Positions 39,042 to 50,186 of a stretch of DNA of 64,000 nt are shown here, piece after piece (position 1 is the first letter of the stretch; every line of letters begins with the position of its first letter). The translations under genes were made by a program, and so were the position numbers. This DNA comes from Stenopsyche tienmushanensis (Eukaryota; Arthropoda; Insecta; Trichoptera; Stenopsychidae). The notes under the pieces are model-generated. The model searched no databases. It saw nothing but the letters and a program-made list of their open reading frames with translations, and had not been told where the DNA came from. Location of the stretch: positions 248,001-312,000 of the forward strand of contig WACJ01000552.1 of assembly GCA_008973525.1 (NCBI GenBank), given 5' to 3'.

Positions 39042-39790
39042 AAGTTGAATTAGTGTTTTTTAATGGACAAATAGTGAAATTGAAAACAATTGCATTTGTG
39101 TATATATAAAATATAAATTGAAAAATAATAGCATAATATAAAAAAAAAACCCTGCTTTGCAAGGATATATATTTTGCATTTTCATCTTGTATCAAGGTGC
39201 GGAAAGCAAAATATTATCATTAATCTTTTCTTGCCATAATGACTTTACAGGGGTCGCTATCGAATTAAGTCGAATTGTACAGTAGGTAGGACTATTAAAA
39301 TTATTTGTAGAAAAAACGAACCTCATTGTATATAAATTTAAAAATACAACTGTTTTGTTTTTACATTTAACAAATGTGAGAAACAATTATAGACTTTTAG
39401 ATATTATCTTTTCAAATTTTGTATAATTTTTTTATAATTTTGTATGTAAAATTAACCATGTGAAGTATGAATCAAAAGTATTAAAGAATACAGAGCATAC
39501 CAAAATTATTTTTATGATGTATTAAGTCTTTACTACAAATTAAAAATGAATAACGCGCTTTTAAATCAGATTAGATCATTTATTTCAACGTTAATGAATT
39601 TACAATTCATGTTCATTCATTCATTATTTATTATGCAATATTGCTTTTTTGATGATTTTGAAGTAACCATTTAAATTACAACTTTGCCAAATTAGTGTCA
39701 TATAAATTATGCTCATTCAATTTTGTATTAATAAAAAAGTTTATTGAATTGCCATAGAAATAAATATAACGTGCCAAATAAATAAACATG
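39042..39790 (+). other. ft: ft 3' UTR and probable polyadenylation region
   Basis: AT-rich sequence after the ft stop codon. Possible AATAAA poly(A) signals occur at about 39730, and overlapping at 39777-39786 (AAATAAATAAAC). The real site cannot be fixed without transcript data. Confidence 0.45.
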
Positions 39791-40740
39791 ACTGTTTTCA
39801 TGAAACATGGTAGGACTGAACATTATATGTTGTATAATTATAAATTTTTTAATAAATTGTGTCATAATGAATATAAAAATATAACTCGTTTTTCATTACA
39901 CTATCATCTTTTACACACCTTCCCGTTTGCTAAATTTCTATTAATAATTAAAAAAACATTTTTATAATAATAAATATATATTCATCATAAATGAAATAGA
40001 AATATTGAAACGTATTTCTAGTTTATTATCTTTTATCACTGGAACTATTACAACAACAAAAAAACCATTAAGAAAATAAAATATCACACAAATTCCAAAA
40101 GAAAAATTAAAATCTGCATTACTCTAAGACAACTTTTACAAGCTGGATAAAATTGCAGCAAGAAGTATTTACATTTGAACATTTTTAATAGTCTTGGGCA
40201 GTAACACCAGGTAATAATATATATACAAATAGATTTACTACTCATAAAAATAATTAATAAGTCATATTTTTGGATAAATTGAATGACTCTTCAATAAATT
40301 CATTTAAAATAATATGTAAAAAAACACAAATGTTGAACACATATAAGACACAAGACAAAAAATATAAACTATTTTAAAATAGGTAAATTGACGTTAATAA
40401 AGCAAAATATTTGTTTAAAATGTTCAATGGCATTTTAAAAAAATTGTTTATGATTCAAATCATAGCAATACATGATCTGATAATTTAACAATCCTCTTTA
40501 TAATTTTATTTTTCAAAATTGCAAATGTAACAAATTATTTTGATTATTTTATATTTTGTCTCTATTTGGTAACTTCTAAAACCTTAAAAGAAAAAATTGC
40601 ATTATATAACATCCCATTGAATGCAAAACATTCCAATTAAGAATACTAACATACAATAGTGTGTGCGCTAAGTAAGACCTGGATGATCTCAGTGGAAGCT
40701 CATATTATATCTATAATAGTTACATAAGTTGATATAGTAG
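39791..40740. other. ft-PIGA intergenic region, AT-rich
   Basis: Convergent intergenic DNA between the 3' ends of ft and PIGA. Very AT-rich with homopolymer runs. An AATAAA also occurs near 39850. Nothing else recognised. Confidence 0.6.
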
Positions 40741-40744
40741 AAAG

Positions 40745-41910
40745 ATCTACTGGATAGAGCAGGCAAGAAAATTACATGGAAACTCTTTGTTTGGCTCTCA
40801 GACTCCGACTTTTTACAACTACATGCTTAGCATCCTGTATGGATTGGAATCATGGACCTTGATGGATGCTATGTGCATAAAAACTATAAGCGTGCAAAAT
40901 GTGGATGTATAAAGGATGCTGAAAATTCTATGGACTGGCTGGAGGTCTAATAATAGATTGTCCCGTTAAGAATATCGTTTTTTTCATAATTAATTTTTGA
41001 TCGTCATTTGTGTCTCAACCATCCCTTTGAAAACACATATTGTATATTTTGTTAGTCGGCTAATATCTGGAGAACGGCCACAAAACAGGGGGCGTGGATA
41101 CCACATGATATTACTGATAAGACCAAGGCAGTGTGCACGAGTAAGTGTCATGATTTAATCGATAAAAAGAAGAAATAACCATTTTTACACTATTTTGTGA
41201 CTGAAGATGAAAAGTGGGTGTTGTACTCAAATCAAAAACGAAAAAGACAATGGTTTTCAAAGAGGCAGGTGAAAATACTAACCCCTCGACCGGGTCTAAC
41301 AGTAAATATAGCTCTATTAAATGTATAGTGGGACTCCAAAGGGATAATCTACCATGAAGTCCTTCCATATGATCAAACTATAATGAGGGAGATTTATTGT
41401 TCAAAATTAGAAAGTTTAAGTGACATTGACCAAAAACAAATTAAAGGAAATCGATGCAGCATTATTAATTGGGAAAAAAAATCATAAACATAGAAGAGGT
41501 GAAAAAAGGAATTTAAACATATTTTATATCAAAACCTATTGAATTTTATTCTTCCGGAATAAAAAATGTATTCAATAGATAGAAAAAAGTTGCATCTACT
41601 GAAGGAGAATACATTATATCGATGAAATGGTTTAATAAATTTTTTGTTTGAATTTAACTAATTAATTTAAAAAACGATATTCCTAACGGGGCAATCTAAT
41701 ATAAATGTGCTGGTACTGATTGATAAACAGATCGAGATACTCAATATCATAAAAAGGTCATGAAAAACCAGAAATATAATCTACAGTGACATAATATAGA
41801 GAATAATCGTGGGATATCGAAATTAAGAGCCGTGCAGAAGAAGAGTTCGGCAGTGGTGCGATCTGAGCACCAGATTGTTGTTCCATGCAGCAACTAATAG
41901 TCAAAATGGA
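40745..41910 (+). mobile_element. LINE reverse-transcriptase C-terminal remnant, interrupted by a mariner
   Basis: Plus-strand translation resembles the C-terminal part of a non-LTR retrotransposon polymerase protein. Before the inserted element it gives WIEQARK, then SILYGLESWTLMDAM, RMLKILWTGWRSNN. After it, from 41699, it gives VLVLIDKQIEILNIIKK, MKNQKYNLQ and KLRAVQKKSSA. These match the usual order LLYGCETWTL, RRMLKISWTD, TNEEVL, KEREILNTIK, GRKK. Stops and frame changes show it is dead. The two halves join at the TA target duplicated by the element at 40956-41696. Confidence 0.7.
40956..41696 (+). mobile_element. mariner element, internally deleted, nested in the LINE remnant
   Basis: A 741-base element with inverted ends: left GATTGTCCCGTTAAGAATATCG, right (reversed) GATTGCCCCGTTAGGAATATCG, each followed by a T run. 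TA duplications flank it at 40954-40955 and 41697-41698. Inside, the plus strand reads FVTEDEKWVLYSNQKRKRQW, WDSKGIIYHEVLP and YCSKLESLSD, the middle of a mariner transposase around the first catalytic aspartate. A stop lies between ALLNV and WDSKG. The part with the second and third aspartates is absent or unrecognisable, so it cannot transpose by itself. Confidence 0.85.
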
Positions 41911-41968
41911 ACTTCTGATTGTCAATATTCTTGAAAGGCAGGTCACAAAAAGAAGAAGAATACAATCT

Positions 41969-42330
41969 TGGAGTATTGGTAAAGTAGGATAGTTATTTGA
42001 CCCTTATTATAAAGGTTTAGGTTCAAATCCAAATTGTGAAAAAACTATCATCACATTAAAAAAATTAATAGTTCGGGAGTACTAAATATCCAATCTATTG
42101 TCTCAATCTAAGTTTACCCTGGTTTTCTGGATATGAGTAGTGAAATTATTAATAAAGCTATCAAACATGACCACCACTTAAAGTAAAAAAAATCTATTCA
42201 AATCATCTTAACTCAACCATATGCGGAAATCAATGAAAAAACCACCACATTAAAATACTATATTTCTAAAAAAAGTCATCTATGGAGATCGCCTACATCC
42301 ACTAACAAATATGGCACTTCAAAGAATATG
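41969..42330 (+). repeat. SINE-like repeat copy with RNA pol III boxes (best copy)
   Basis: The most complete copy of the SINE-like family. It has a box A-like TGGTAAAGTAGG (41977-41988), a box B GGTTCAAATCC (42011-42021, fits the consensus), the core AAGTTTACCCTGGTTTTCTGG with GATATGAG (42112-42140) and the tail CATGACCACCACTTAAAG. A distal block CTATGGAGATCGCCTACAT (42281-42299) is also found, reversed, at 12088 and 14947. It sits directly downstream of the LINE remnant. Non-coding. Confidence 0.55.
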
Positions 42331-44788
42331 AATGAATTTTAGCCTATCTTTCGACATCAACTAATGTTGCAATACTACTAATTTAAAATTGTTTGATAGA
42401 ACTAAATTTGCAGTAATCATTTATTGAATTATATTTTTGATTCATTTAAATCTCAAAAACAACGGCAGCCTAAACCTACTTCAATCCTATGTTATAATCA
42501 GTACAGTCTCCTGTGTATTGTGACCAATTCTTATTTAACCCTCTGGATGCTAAGCAGCAATATATCGTCAATCATGATACCTAATGAGGGCTGCAAACAA
42601 CAATAGCTATTGGCCCATTGGTGATTTCAAAATGCTCGAATATGAATAGTTTCCGTGCATCAGGATATCAGTGTTTAACCTTGTAATGCATCTTGTTCAC
42701 ACATTAGCACAATCGAACGAGGTAGATGAAGATAATGAAAAGACTTCCATTCATCAAAAAACACCGTTGCAGTCAAAGGATTAAAGTTTGTATATTGGAT
42801 AAATGTTTACTGTAAACATTTAAGAGAACTTAATCAAACCATTTTTAAAAGAATTCAACCTATGAGTAAGTAATCTAGATATATTGTGTAAATAAATAGA
42901 AAAAAAATACAAAATTTTAAAAGTAATAAATTATATCAATAAAAATATACTCTTTCTTAATAATAATTCAAATACCAAATTAATTACATAATTAAATAAA
43001 TTGTACGTTTTTAAATGCTGGTAATAATGAAATCAGCATTTCAATCAGAATTTAAAATATAGCCGCACATAATTGGTAGATCAAAATTCCCAATGCGTTA
43101 ATTATTAACATTATTTTATAGATAAACTAATCATTTATGATCTGTTCAAAATGAATGAATATGTAGTTTAGATTTTTAATATACACATTTAGAGCCAAAC
43201 GTCTAATGGTGTACAATAATGATCATGTCTAGGTACGTTTTGGAAATCACGGAACAGTTATAATATATCACAATAAATGTATTACTTAAGCCACTTTTAT
43301 ATTCACCAGCATACAACAAATGACATATTTTAAAATATTACATTGAATCTTACACAATTCAAAGGATTTAGTACAAAAACATATAATTATATTCTGTCGA
43401 AAAATGTAAATAAGACATATTATCTCAATTATATTAAATACAATTAATTTCTACTAAGAAACAAATATTGAGCAAAATGAACAAACTCCAATACCCAATT
43501 ATACGTATAATATAATCATATTTCACCAATCACCAACATATTTGATTTTTAGCACAAAACAAATTAAAATGGCACATTTTATATACAAATTAAAAGTAAA
43601 TATGAAATAATAGTGTGCATTATATAATATCTTGGGTAGGAATATAACATTAAATTATGAAAAATCTTGAGATCGCTTTTCATACATATTAATGGTAATG
43701 AGCTATTTCTGATATATTAAAAAAATATAGATCTAATGCATTTATTAATAAATTGTATTCCAAATTCACATAAATATTTTTGGTCTTTATTTTTTAGATA
43801 AAATTCATACCTAAAATCTAACATGGAATCAATTTCTTATTAGTCTTTTTTAATAATTAGCCATCATGTTAAGTATTAAGAAATCAGCAAATTTTCAGTA
43901 TTATTCTGTTATGGAATCATGAATATAATTTCAAATCTCTTAAAAAAAAAAACTAGAAGCAGAAAATATGCCCTTACAAAAAAGGATTACTTTAAACATT
44001 ATTAAATTTAAAAGATGTAAAGAAATAGAAAGATTTGGTATGAAATTGAGCATTTAAAACCGCTGGTTAAATAATCACAGAAAAATATATAGCAATAACA
44101 GTTAAAAGTATTGGATTTCATTAAAAGCATGTTTCAAACTGAATGTACCTAAAAATAATTGTACTAACAGTAAAGTTGTTTGTTTTAATAATTAATGAAT
44201 AAGACAAGTATAATTTTTTTGAATACTTTTCAGCTTCAATTTCTAATTTCATAATTGAAAAATATTTCTATAATCATTTGAAAAGTTATAATATTGTCTT
44301 TATGGCATATCTTTGTAAAATAAAAATATAGAATTTAACTATATTTCATGCATTTTTTAAACATAAGTTTGTTAACTTGCACAGAAACTACATTCAGTTT
44401 TTAATATGAAGTGAAGTAAATAAAAACAATAAAAATCAATTGTTCAAAGAGACAACCTAAGCAGAAGTAAATATTTGGTGTTATATTATATATAATAAAA
44501 AAATATTAATATATTTTATCTCATTTAACCTTTATAATATGGCTTTAACTACAATAGGAAATATATCTTATACATTTGATATAATGAAATTGGCTAATGA
44601 AAGCAATCAATTAATTTATCTTATCAGTCGAATATGAATGAGGTAGAAAATAGTTTCTTTAACACTTGATCATGAAATATTTAGCTATAAAATTTTAATT
44701 TTAACAACTTTGGTTATAATTTGATGAAAGTTAAAAGTCTGTAATTTAATGTATACAATGACTTTCCCATAAATACATAATTATTTGT
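42331..44788. other. ft-PIGA intergenic region and PIGA 3' flank, AT-rich
   Basis: Very AT-rich DNA downstream of PIGA (which is on the minus strand). Possible minus-strand poly(A) signals (TTTATT on plus) occur at 43741 and 43789, and none of canonical form lies close to the PIGA stop. No gene or repeat end recognised. Confidence 0.5.
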
Positions 44789-46102
44789 TCAACTTTTTTT
44801 TCTTTTTCGAGAAACGGCCATTTTACCAGTCATATCTTTAGCAATATCGATATTTTTTCTATCGACAAACCATTCTAGGAATTGTATAATTAAATAAACT
44901 AAACTTATAACTAATAAATAAGGCCATACTCCACATCGTAAATAGCTCTTTAATTGTTCGCCTAATGTTTTTACAGGTTCATTGGAAACTTTCTTATAAA
45001 CAATTTCTGTTCTCTGCGTAATATCAGTCCAATTATACATCTTACGTATCATTTGATTACATTCGAAAGGGCAAAGTATTTTTCCAGTTTTAAAATCATC
45101 CATAGCTTTTTCAACACCAGCAACAAGACAATCTACGTTTGGTTTTGTAAGATAAATCAATTTATCTGGTAGCACTTCTGGAATACCCCCAACGCTAGTT
45201 GAGACAACTTGCAATCCACATGCAGCTGCTTCTACAATTGCCATACAGTATGCTTCCGTAAGGGACGTGTTTAAAAATATATGACCTTGATTTAAAATGT
45301 CTTTTACTTGTGAATGTTCTAAGCTACCAAGAAGTTGTATTTGATCTTGTAAGCCTTTTCTTTCTCGAACTTGTTGTAACAACCACATTTTTGGACCGTC
45401 TCCTCCGACAATAAAATTTACAAATGGATATCTACGACATATTATAGCCATGACTCCCGCCATTAAATCAACTCCCTTTCTATATACTAATCGAGAAACA
45501 ATAATTATGGTAATATTTTTTGAAGATCGCTTTGATGGATTCGGAACAAAAGCAAAACCATCAACTGCATTAGGAATGACTGATACTTGGTTACATGGAA
45601 CTTTAGCTCGGAGCACAGTATTTTCTTTACCAGTATGAGATACGCAAATACAATGATTACAGTCTGCTAAAGAGAGTTCTAAAAATTTATTTGTCAACAC
45701 AGCAGACGTATCAGCAAAACCAAATAAACTATGGTCAGTAAAAACTGTTTTCAATCCCATCAATCGTCCAATCAATGAAACTTCATGACCAAGAGCACTA
45801 AATGCCGAATGACCATGAATTATATCTACTCGCTCCCTTATCAAAATGTATCGTAATAAAGGGATATTACAAATCATAGTAGGTAAGATACATTGGTTAT
45901 AAAATACTTTGATTGGTAGATAATATACTTTTAAGCCTGCAGTCATATATCTTACTCCAGCTCTTTTTCCATATGAATGTGTGATGACAATAACTTTATA
46001 ATTCAATCGAATCAGGCACTGTGATAGATTGAAAATGTGTTCTTCCACGCCACCCATATTTGGATAGAAAAAATCTGAAGCCATACATATTACATTCGCC
46101 AT
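44789..46102 (-). CDS. PIGA: PIGA: phosphatidylinositol N-acetylglucosaminyltransferase catalytic subunit
   Basis: A 437-residue protein, uninterrupted and starting with MANVICMASDFFYPNMGG. It transfers GlcNAc from UDP-GlcNAc to phosphatidylinositol, the first step of GPI-anchor synthesis, on the cytosolic face of the ER in the GPI-GnT complex. Features: N-terminal GT-B half with GGVEEHIFNLSQCL, RVDIIHGHSAFSALGHE and TDHSLFGFAD; IPNAVDG linker; VSRLVYRKGVDL; GGDGPK; and the GT4 E(x7)E motif in EAYCMAIVEAAACG followed by TSVGGIPEVLP. A C-terminal membrane segment (WPYLLVISLVYLIIQFLEWF) precedes a short lysine-rich tail. The length is a little under the usual 480 or so. The ATG at 46102 fits the family N-terminus. 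Ten bases upstream (46114-46113) is an acceptor (TTATTGTTGCAG), so a 5' non-coding exon is expected upstream. Convergent with ft and divergent from oaf. Confidence 0.96.
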   Translation of the reverse strand: MANVICMASDFFYPNMGGVEEHIFNLSQCLIRLNYKVIVITHSYGKRAGVRYMTAGLKVYYLPIKVFYNQCILPTMICNIPLLRYILIRERVDIIHGHSAFSALGHEVSLIGRLMGLKTVFTDHSLFGFADTSAVLTNKFLELSLADCNHCICVSHTGKENTVLRAKVPCNQVSVIPNAVDGFAFVPNPSKRSSKNITIIIVSRLVYRKGVDLMAGVMAIICRRYPFVNFIVGGDGPKMWLLQQVRERKGLQDQIQLLGSLEHSQVKDILNQGHIFLNTSLTEAYCMAIVEAAACGLQVVSTSVGGIPEVLPDKLIYLTKPNVDCLVAGVEKAMDDFKTGKILCPFECNQMIRKMYNWTDITQRTEIVYKKVSNEPVKTLGEQLKSYLRCGVWPYLLVISLVYLIIQFLEWFVDRKNIDIAKDMTGKMAVSRKRKKS

Positions 46103-46112
46103 TGCGAATTAA

Positions 46113-46978
46113 CTGCAACAATAAAACATACAGAATTAGATATTATCTAAATTTAAATAAAAGTTTATAATAAAGGATAAGAAACCTTTCTTAGGTCTTG
46201 GGCCAAATTATCATTTTGCCTCCGGGACCAAATAAAAGGAACTTTTTGCAGCCCCTATCCAAATTTTATGTAAATGAACTAAAGATGGATCAAGGTCTGA
46301 CCTATAAAGGCTGAGGGCCAGATCCAGGCAACGCACAGTGAGATGAAATCGCAAATAGTTGGTCAAAAGCCGAAGGTGTTATAAATTTGGCTGAAAGTCA
46401 GTATTCGGGGGTTTTTAGGGTTGCTCATTACGAATCCAAATTTGAAACAAAAACAAAATCGATTCACAATCAGTTGATTCAACTTTAAGATCGCTGGAGC
46501 TGCTTATACTTACTGATGCAATTAATTCCAAGACTCCTGGATGCAATGACTGAGTTTTTCAAGGTAATTTGTGCAAACTTGATATAAATTAATCAAATGT
46601 TAAAAGTAAGCAAGAAATAATACATTTCGATGTTTTAATATCTTGAATTGGTTTTTAGCGTCTTTCATGTTCAAAATTCAGAAAACTGTTTATCATTACA
46701 AGAACCAATGTTGAAGCTAGTTTTTATTATTTTCGTTCAATAATACTTTCATCGATAACATACAATCTGTCTGGTCGCAGAATTCCACAGATCTTATGAA
46801 CTTTTCTTTACAGGTTTAAAATTTTCCGTTGTAATTTTCCATTTATTCTGTATTTTCGTAAAAACCATTCGTATATTACATTCGTATATCACATTAACTA
46901 TTACGATTACTTTTGTAATACATTATTTTATTTTGCTTACTTGTAGCTGCTGTATCTATATTTCAAATTTAAAATTTA
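46113..46978 (-). other. PIGA: PIGA 5' intron and upstream sequence
   Basis: Follows the acceptor at 46114-46113 in the minus direction. The non-coding first exon was not located. A less AT-rich patch with a GTAAAT donor-like site near 47800-47880 is a possible place for it, but this is a guess. Nothing else recognised. Confidence 0.4.
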
Positions 46979-47200
46979 TTAACCCTTAGAGATTTGGCAT
47001 CCTCTTAAATATAGTGTTGAAATCATTGCTTTCTGCACAACACACACACCCACCTCCACCACAGCGTGTAACAAGCTTGATAATGAACCAGGCTCAATAA
47101 ATGAACCTTAACACTATTGAGAGTACACAATATTCATTCATTTCTTCGGAATATTTCTTAATGTTCAACTTGCATATTAGCTTTCTATAGTTCAGCTATT
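46979..47200 (+). mobile_element. piggyBac-type MITE copy, diverged
   Basis: Starts TTAACCCTTAGAG (46979). It shares with the copies at 56649 and 59850 the blocks CAGCGTGTAACAAGCTTG, AACACTATTGAGAG and ACACAATATTCATTCATTTC, in the same order. The far end is unclear. Strongly diverged. Confidence 0.5.
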
Positions 47201-49262
47201 TTTGTCTATTAATGTGTTGCGAAAATAAAAGGACAGGATTACCGTGCAAACCTGCCAGTTTACTTCTGAAGGAGTAGATTTTACGAAGGAGTGGTGATAC
47301 TCGACTAATGACATCAGTCAAGAACAGTCAAGGTGGAATAACAAAATTGGTCAACGATAAGAATGATGTGAGTATCTTAACAATCAAAACAAATGTCTGC
47401 TCTCAAGACAATACAAACGAAAGTCGTCTTATCTTTGTTGAAAGAGCTTACTAGCTTATCCAATGATAGTGATTTCAGTTAATTATACCTAAATTTTATG
47501 GTGGTTAAAAGATTCTTTAAAATATGATTTATGTTGAATAGTAAGTATGAACATTTACGGGGTTCTATAAAAAAAACAACAATAAATTGAAAATGTTTAG
47601 ACGAGTACGGCACGACTTTGCCACCCATGCACGAGTGTATGATGAGACGCAAGACACCCGTCTCTGTCTCCAGATTTCCATATCCATAGGGTTAAGGGAG
47701 TACATTCAAATGAATTATAATAGCAAGTATAAGGGATAAGACAAGCTGAAGTCAATAATTTGACTTTCGGACTTCTACTCAATCTAACCTATAACTAAAA
47801 ATTTACAGTGTAAACTTTATTTTCGACTTTTGGCCAGCTTTTTGAAGTTTCGTGCTACTACGCGGTGGGTCGAAAATTGCCCAACTATACCACCGGTACA
47901 TGTTATACATATAAGGATTTTATTGTGATTTAAACAAATAAAAAATGTTTGAAAATCAAATTATAAAATAACGTGTAATATTAGTAGACGTATGGTTTAT
48001 GTTTTAAGCAAAACAATGCCTATAAAATGTTTAAATATATCATGACTTTCTTACTATATTATAATTGATATTCAAAGAAACAAAGTATTTGACAGTTGCA
48101 AATTATTTCACTCAATCTGTTAATATAGACAACACATTATTTCACAAGTAAAATAAGCATACGAACTTCAAGCCTCACGTGAAGACGAATATGAATTTTA
48201 AGTATTTCATATCAATTAAAGTGATATTTCACTGAGCGATCCATCCATAACCTTCCTTCAATCTGACGTTTATGCTGTGCTAACAACAATTAATTCGACC
48301 ATCTAATAGACGACGTATTAGCAATCGAATAATAAAAAAAAATCAATCAGGTTTAATTTTTAATAGCAAACATGGCAAATGTACTTTTTAAGCTTTATTA
48401 AAATAATCCAACTTTTATAAACAAGTGTGCTTAATTTTTATACATTATTTTTTAGAATCATCACCTTATCTTAATAACAAAAGTTATATTCATACAAATA
48501 AACTGATTTGAGTACACATTAAGTTGTTTAGCATAAAAGTGGGTACTTAAAAATAAATGTATCGATTTAAGAGTGACAAATTAAATTGTTTTGTTTTATT
48601 TCAAAAGAGTTGAATATATAATGTGATCTAATTCAAACACCATTTGTTTTTCTAAAAACAATGTTTTTTTGTAGTTTTTTCCTCCCTTTTTCGTTGTTTC
48701 ATTAAATGACTGTAGCCATACTAAATATGTAAATAATACAGATTCTTGCACTAATTTTTTTGTATTGTATTATTGAAAATACATTATAAATGCATAACAA
48801 TAATTTATATATAAATACTTTTAAAACACATTTTATATTTTTAATAACTAATGAAAACATTTAATTACATTATGTATTTTTAATAAATATTGAAAGCTGT
48901 TGATTAATTTATTAAAAAGCTGATAATATTCAATTTCAAATTTTTATAGTATGCAAATCAAATAATTTTAATGACGAAGTGATTTTTGATCATTTATTAG
49001 AATTACAAGATAATTTTGTATTTAAAACCAAAATATTAAATTAATTTCATTGTTTAGTCAATAAGGTTGTATGAATTTTTTTTTTTAGATAGAAATAAAA
49101 TTTTAAGGATTTTACAACACACAGAAATCAATTCTAGCATTTAAAATGTTGCCAAAACATTATTTAAAGTCGACTTAATGAAGAATTCGTCGCTTTTAGG
49201 CGAAAATTATTTGAAATGAGTTTTGTTGATAGTGTTTTGGCCATAGGCGCGTCGTGAGCGGT
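47201..49262. other. PIGA-oaf divergent intergenic region
   Basis: AT-rich, with a less AT-rich patch at 47590-47890 containing TTAACCCTATGG on the minus strand (near 47692). The region probably includes the PIGA promoter. Nothing definite otherwise. Confidence 0.4.
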
Positions 49263-49279
49263 TCAGTTCGGATCAGCTG

Positions 49280-49313
49280 TCAGTGTCGCCGCCGCGAGTT
49301 GTGCTGTGGGTCG
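49280..49313 (+). promoter_or_regulatory. oaf: oaf core promoter: initiator plus DPE
   Basis: TCAGTG at 49280-49285 resembles the arthropod initiator (TCAGTY). Taking its A (49282) as +1, positions +28 to +32 are GGTCG (49309-49313), an exact fit to the downstream promoter element RGWYV at the required spacing. It lies in a short CpG-rich patch, 59 bases before the oaf ATG. An alternative initiator TCAGTT is at 49263-49268, without a DPE at the proper distance. No TATA box was seen. Confidence 0.5.
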
Positions 49314-49340
49314 TGTCTATGTTCGTTGTCGGGCGTTAAA

Positions 49341-49439
49341 ATGGTCGCGGGCGCCCGCGGCTTGCATTCTACTACGGTGCTTATTATATTTGTGATACAA
49401 ATAGCAAATACGCAACTCTTAATAAATGTCAAAAATCAG
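49341..49439 (+). CDS. oaf: out at first (oaf), first coding exon with signal peptide
   Basis: Encodes MVAGARGLHSTTVLIIFVIQ followed by IANTQLLINVKNQ: a signal peptide with hydrophobic core TTVLIIFVIQIA, then LLINVKNQ, the conserved start of mature Oaf. The ATG at 49341 is the first in this frame; the open frame upstream has no ATG and is 5' UTR. It ends in phase 0 at CAG|GTATGT (49440). Oaf is a secreted protein of unclear molecular function, linked in Drosophila to nervous system development. It is divergent from PIGA. Confidence 0.9.
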
Positions 49440-50072
49440 GTATGTCAAACTAAATACACAACTTTACTAACCTAAAACGTCAAAGCCGACTGTCTGCAAT
49501 AACCATAACATACATCTCTATTAGATACTTATGTGTATCCACATGTACGAATCTTATGCGAGACATTGTTAAAAGCATTTATTTATTACCTTACCTTTTC
49601 TCGATTCAACAGGTATCTTTTGATAAGACTTTTTTTTATTATGGTTAGCTGTCAATATTATAAACAAGCCATGAGCATCAAATACATTTTAAAGATGACA
49701 GCCAAGTTTATAAAGAATTGCTTAAAACAAATAATATTTATCACCAAATGATTTTTACATACTCCTGAATGGTTAAAATGCCTTTGATTTATTTACTTAA
49801 AAAGTTTTCCTCAAATGACGGCATAAAAATATAAATAATCAGTGTTTAAATAATTCAATTGCTGATTAATCAAAATTATATAAATACATATTAAAAACGC
49901 TTGCAATTGAATTGAACTCAATGTATTTAATACCTTATGTTTTATCTATTCAAATTAGTATTGTGAGAAGCGTTGTCTACTCGGCTGAATAACACTAGTA
50001 ATTATGATAAATCTTTTACATTATTAAAATCATGCATCGATACAAGCTATTTAATTATTTGTTTGTTTCAAG
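49440..50072 (+). other. oaf: oaf intron 1 (633 bp)
   Basis: GT-AG intron (donor GTATGT, acceptor TTTCAAG). It joins KNQ to GGDVVQETIW, the known continuous Oaf sequence type. No other feature seen. Confidence 0.85.
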
Positions 50073-50186
50073 GGTGGTGATGTTGTGCAAGAGACAATTT
50101 GGTCAAATGTTAGTGAAGACACGGTGACGTTGGAGTTTCAGCGGCCAGATGGCACGCTTATAACACAATTAATAGATTTTACTAAT
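50073..50186 (+). CDS. oaf: out at first (oaf), second coding exon
   Basis: Thirty-eight codons, phase 0 at both ends: GGDVVQETIWSNVSEDTVTL, EFQRPDGTLITQ, LIDFTN. This block (VVQETI-SN-EDTVTLEFQ-DGTL-TQLIDF) is the most recognisable part of the Oaf family. NVS is a potential N-glycosylation site. The donor GTAAGT at 50187 is a full consensus. The following exons, which hold most of the protein including its cysteine-rich C-terminus, were not found in the remaining window. Confidence 0.93.

Noticed and set aside
49254..49475. oaf starting upstream at a GTG and continuing past 49439
   Set aside because: The first ATG in frame is at 49341 and is followed by a proper signal peptide; sequence after 49439 is intron.
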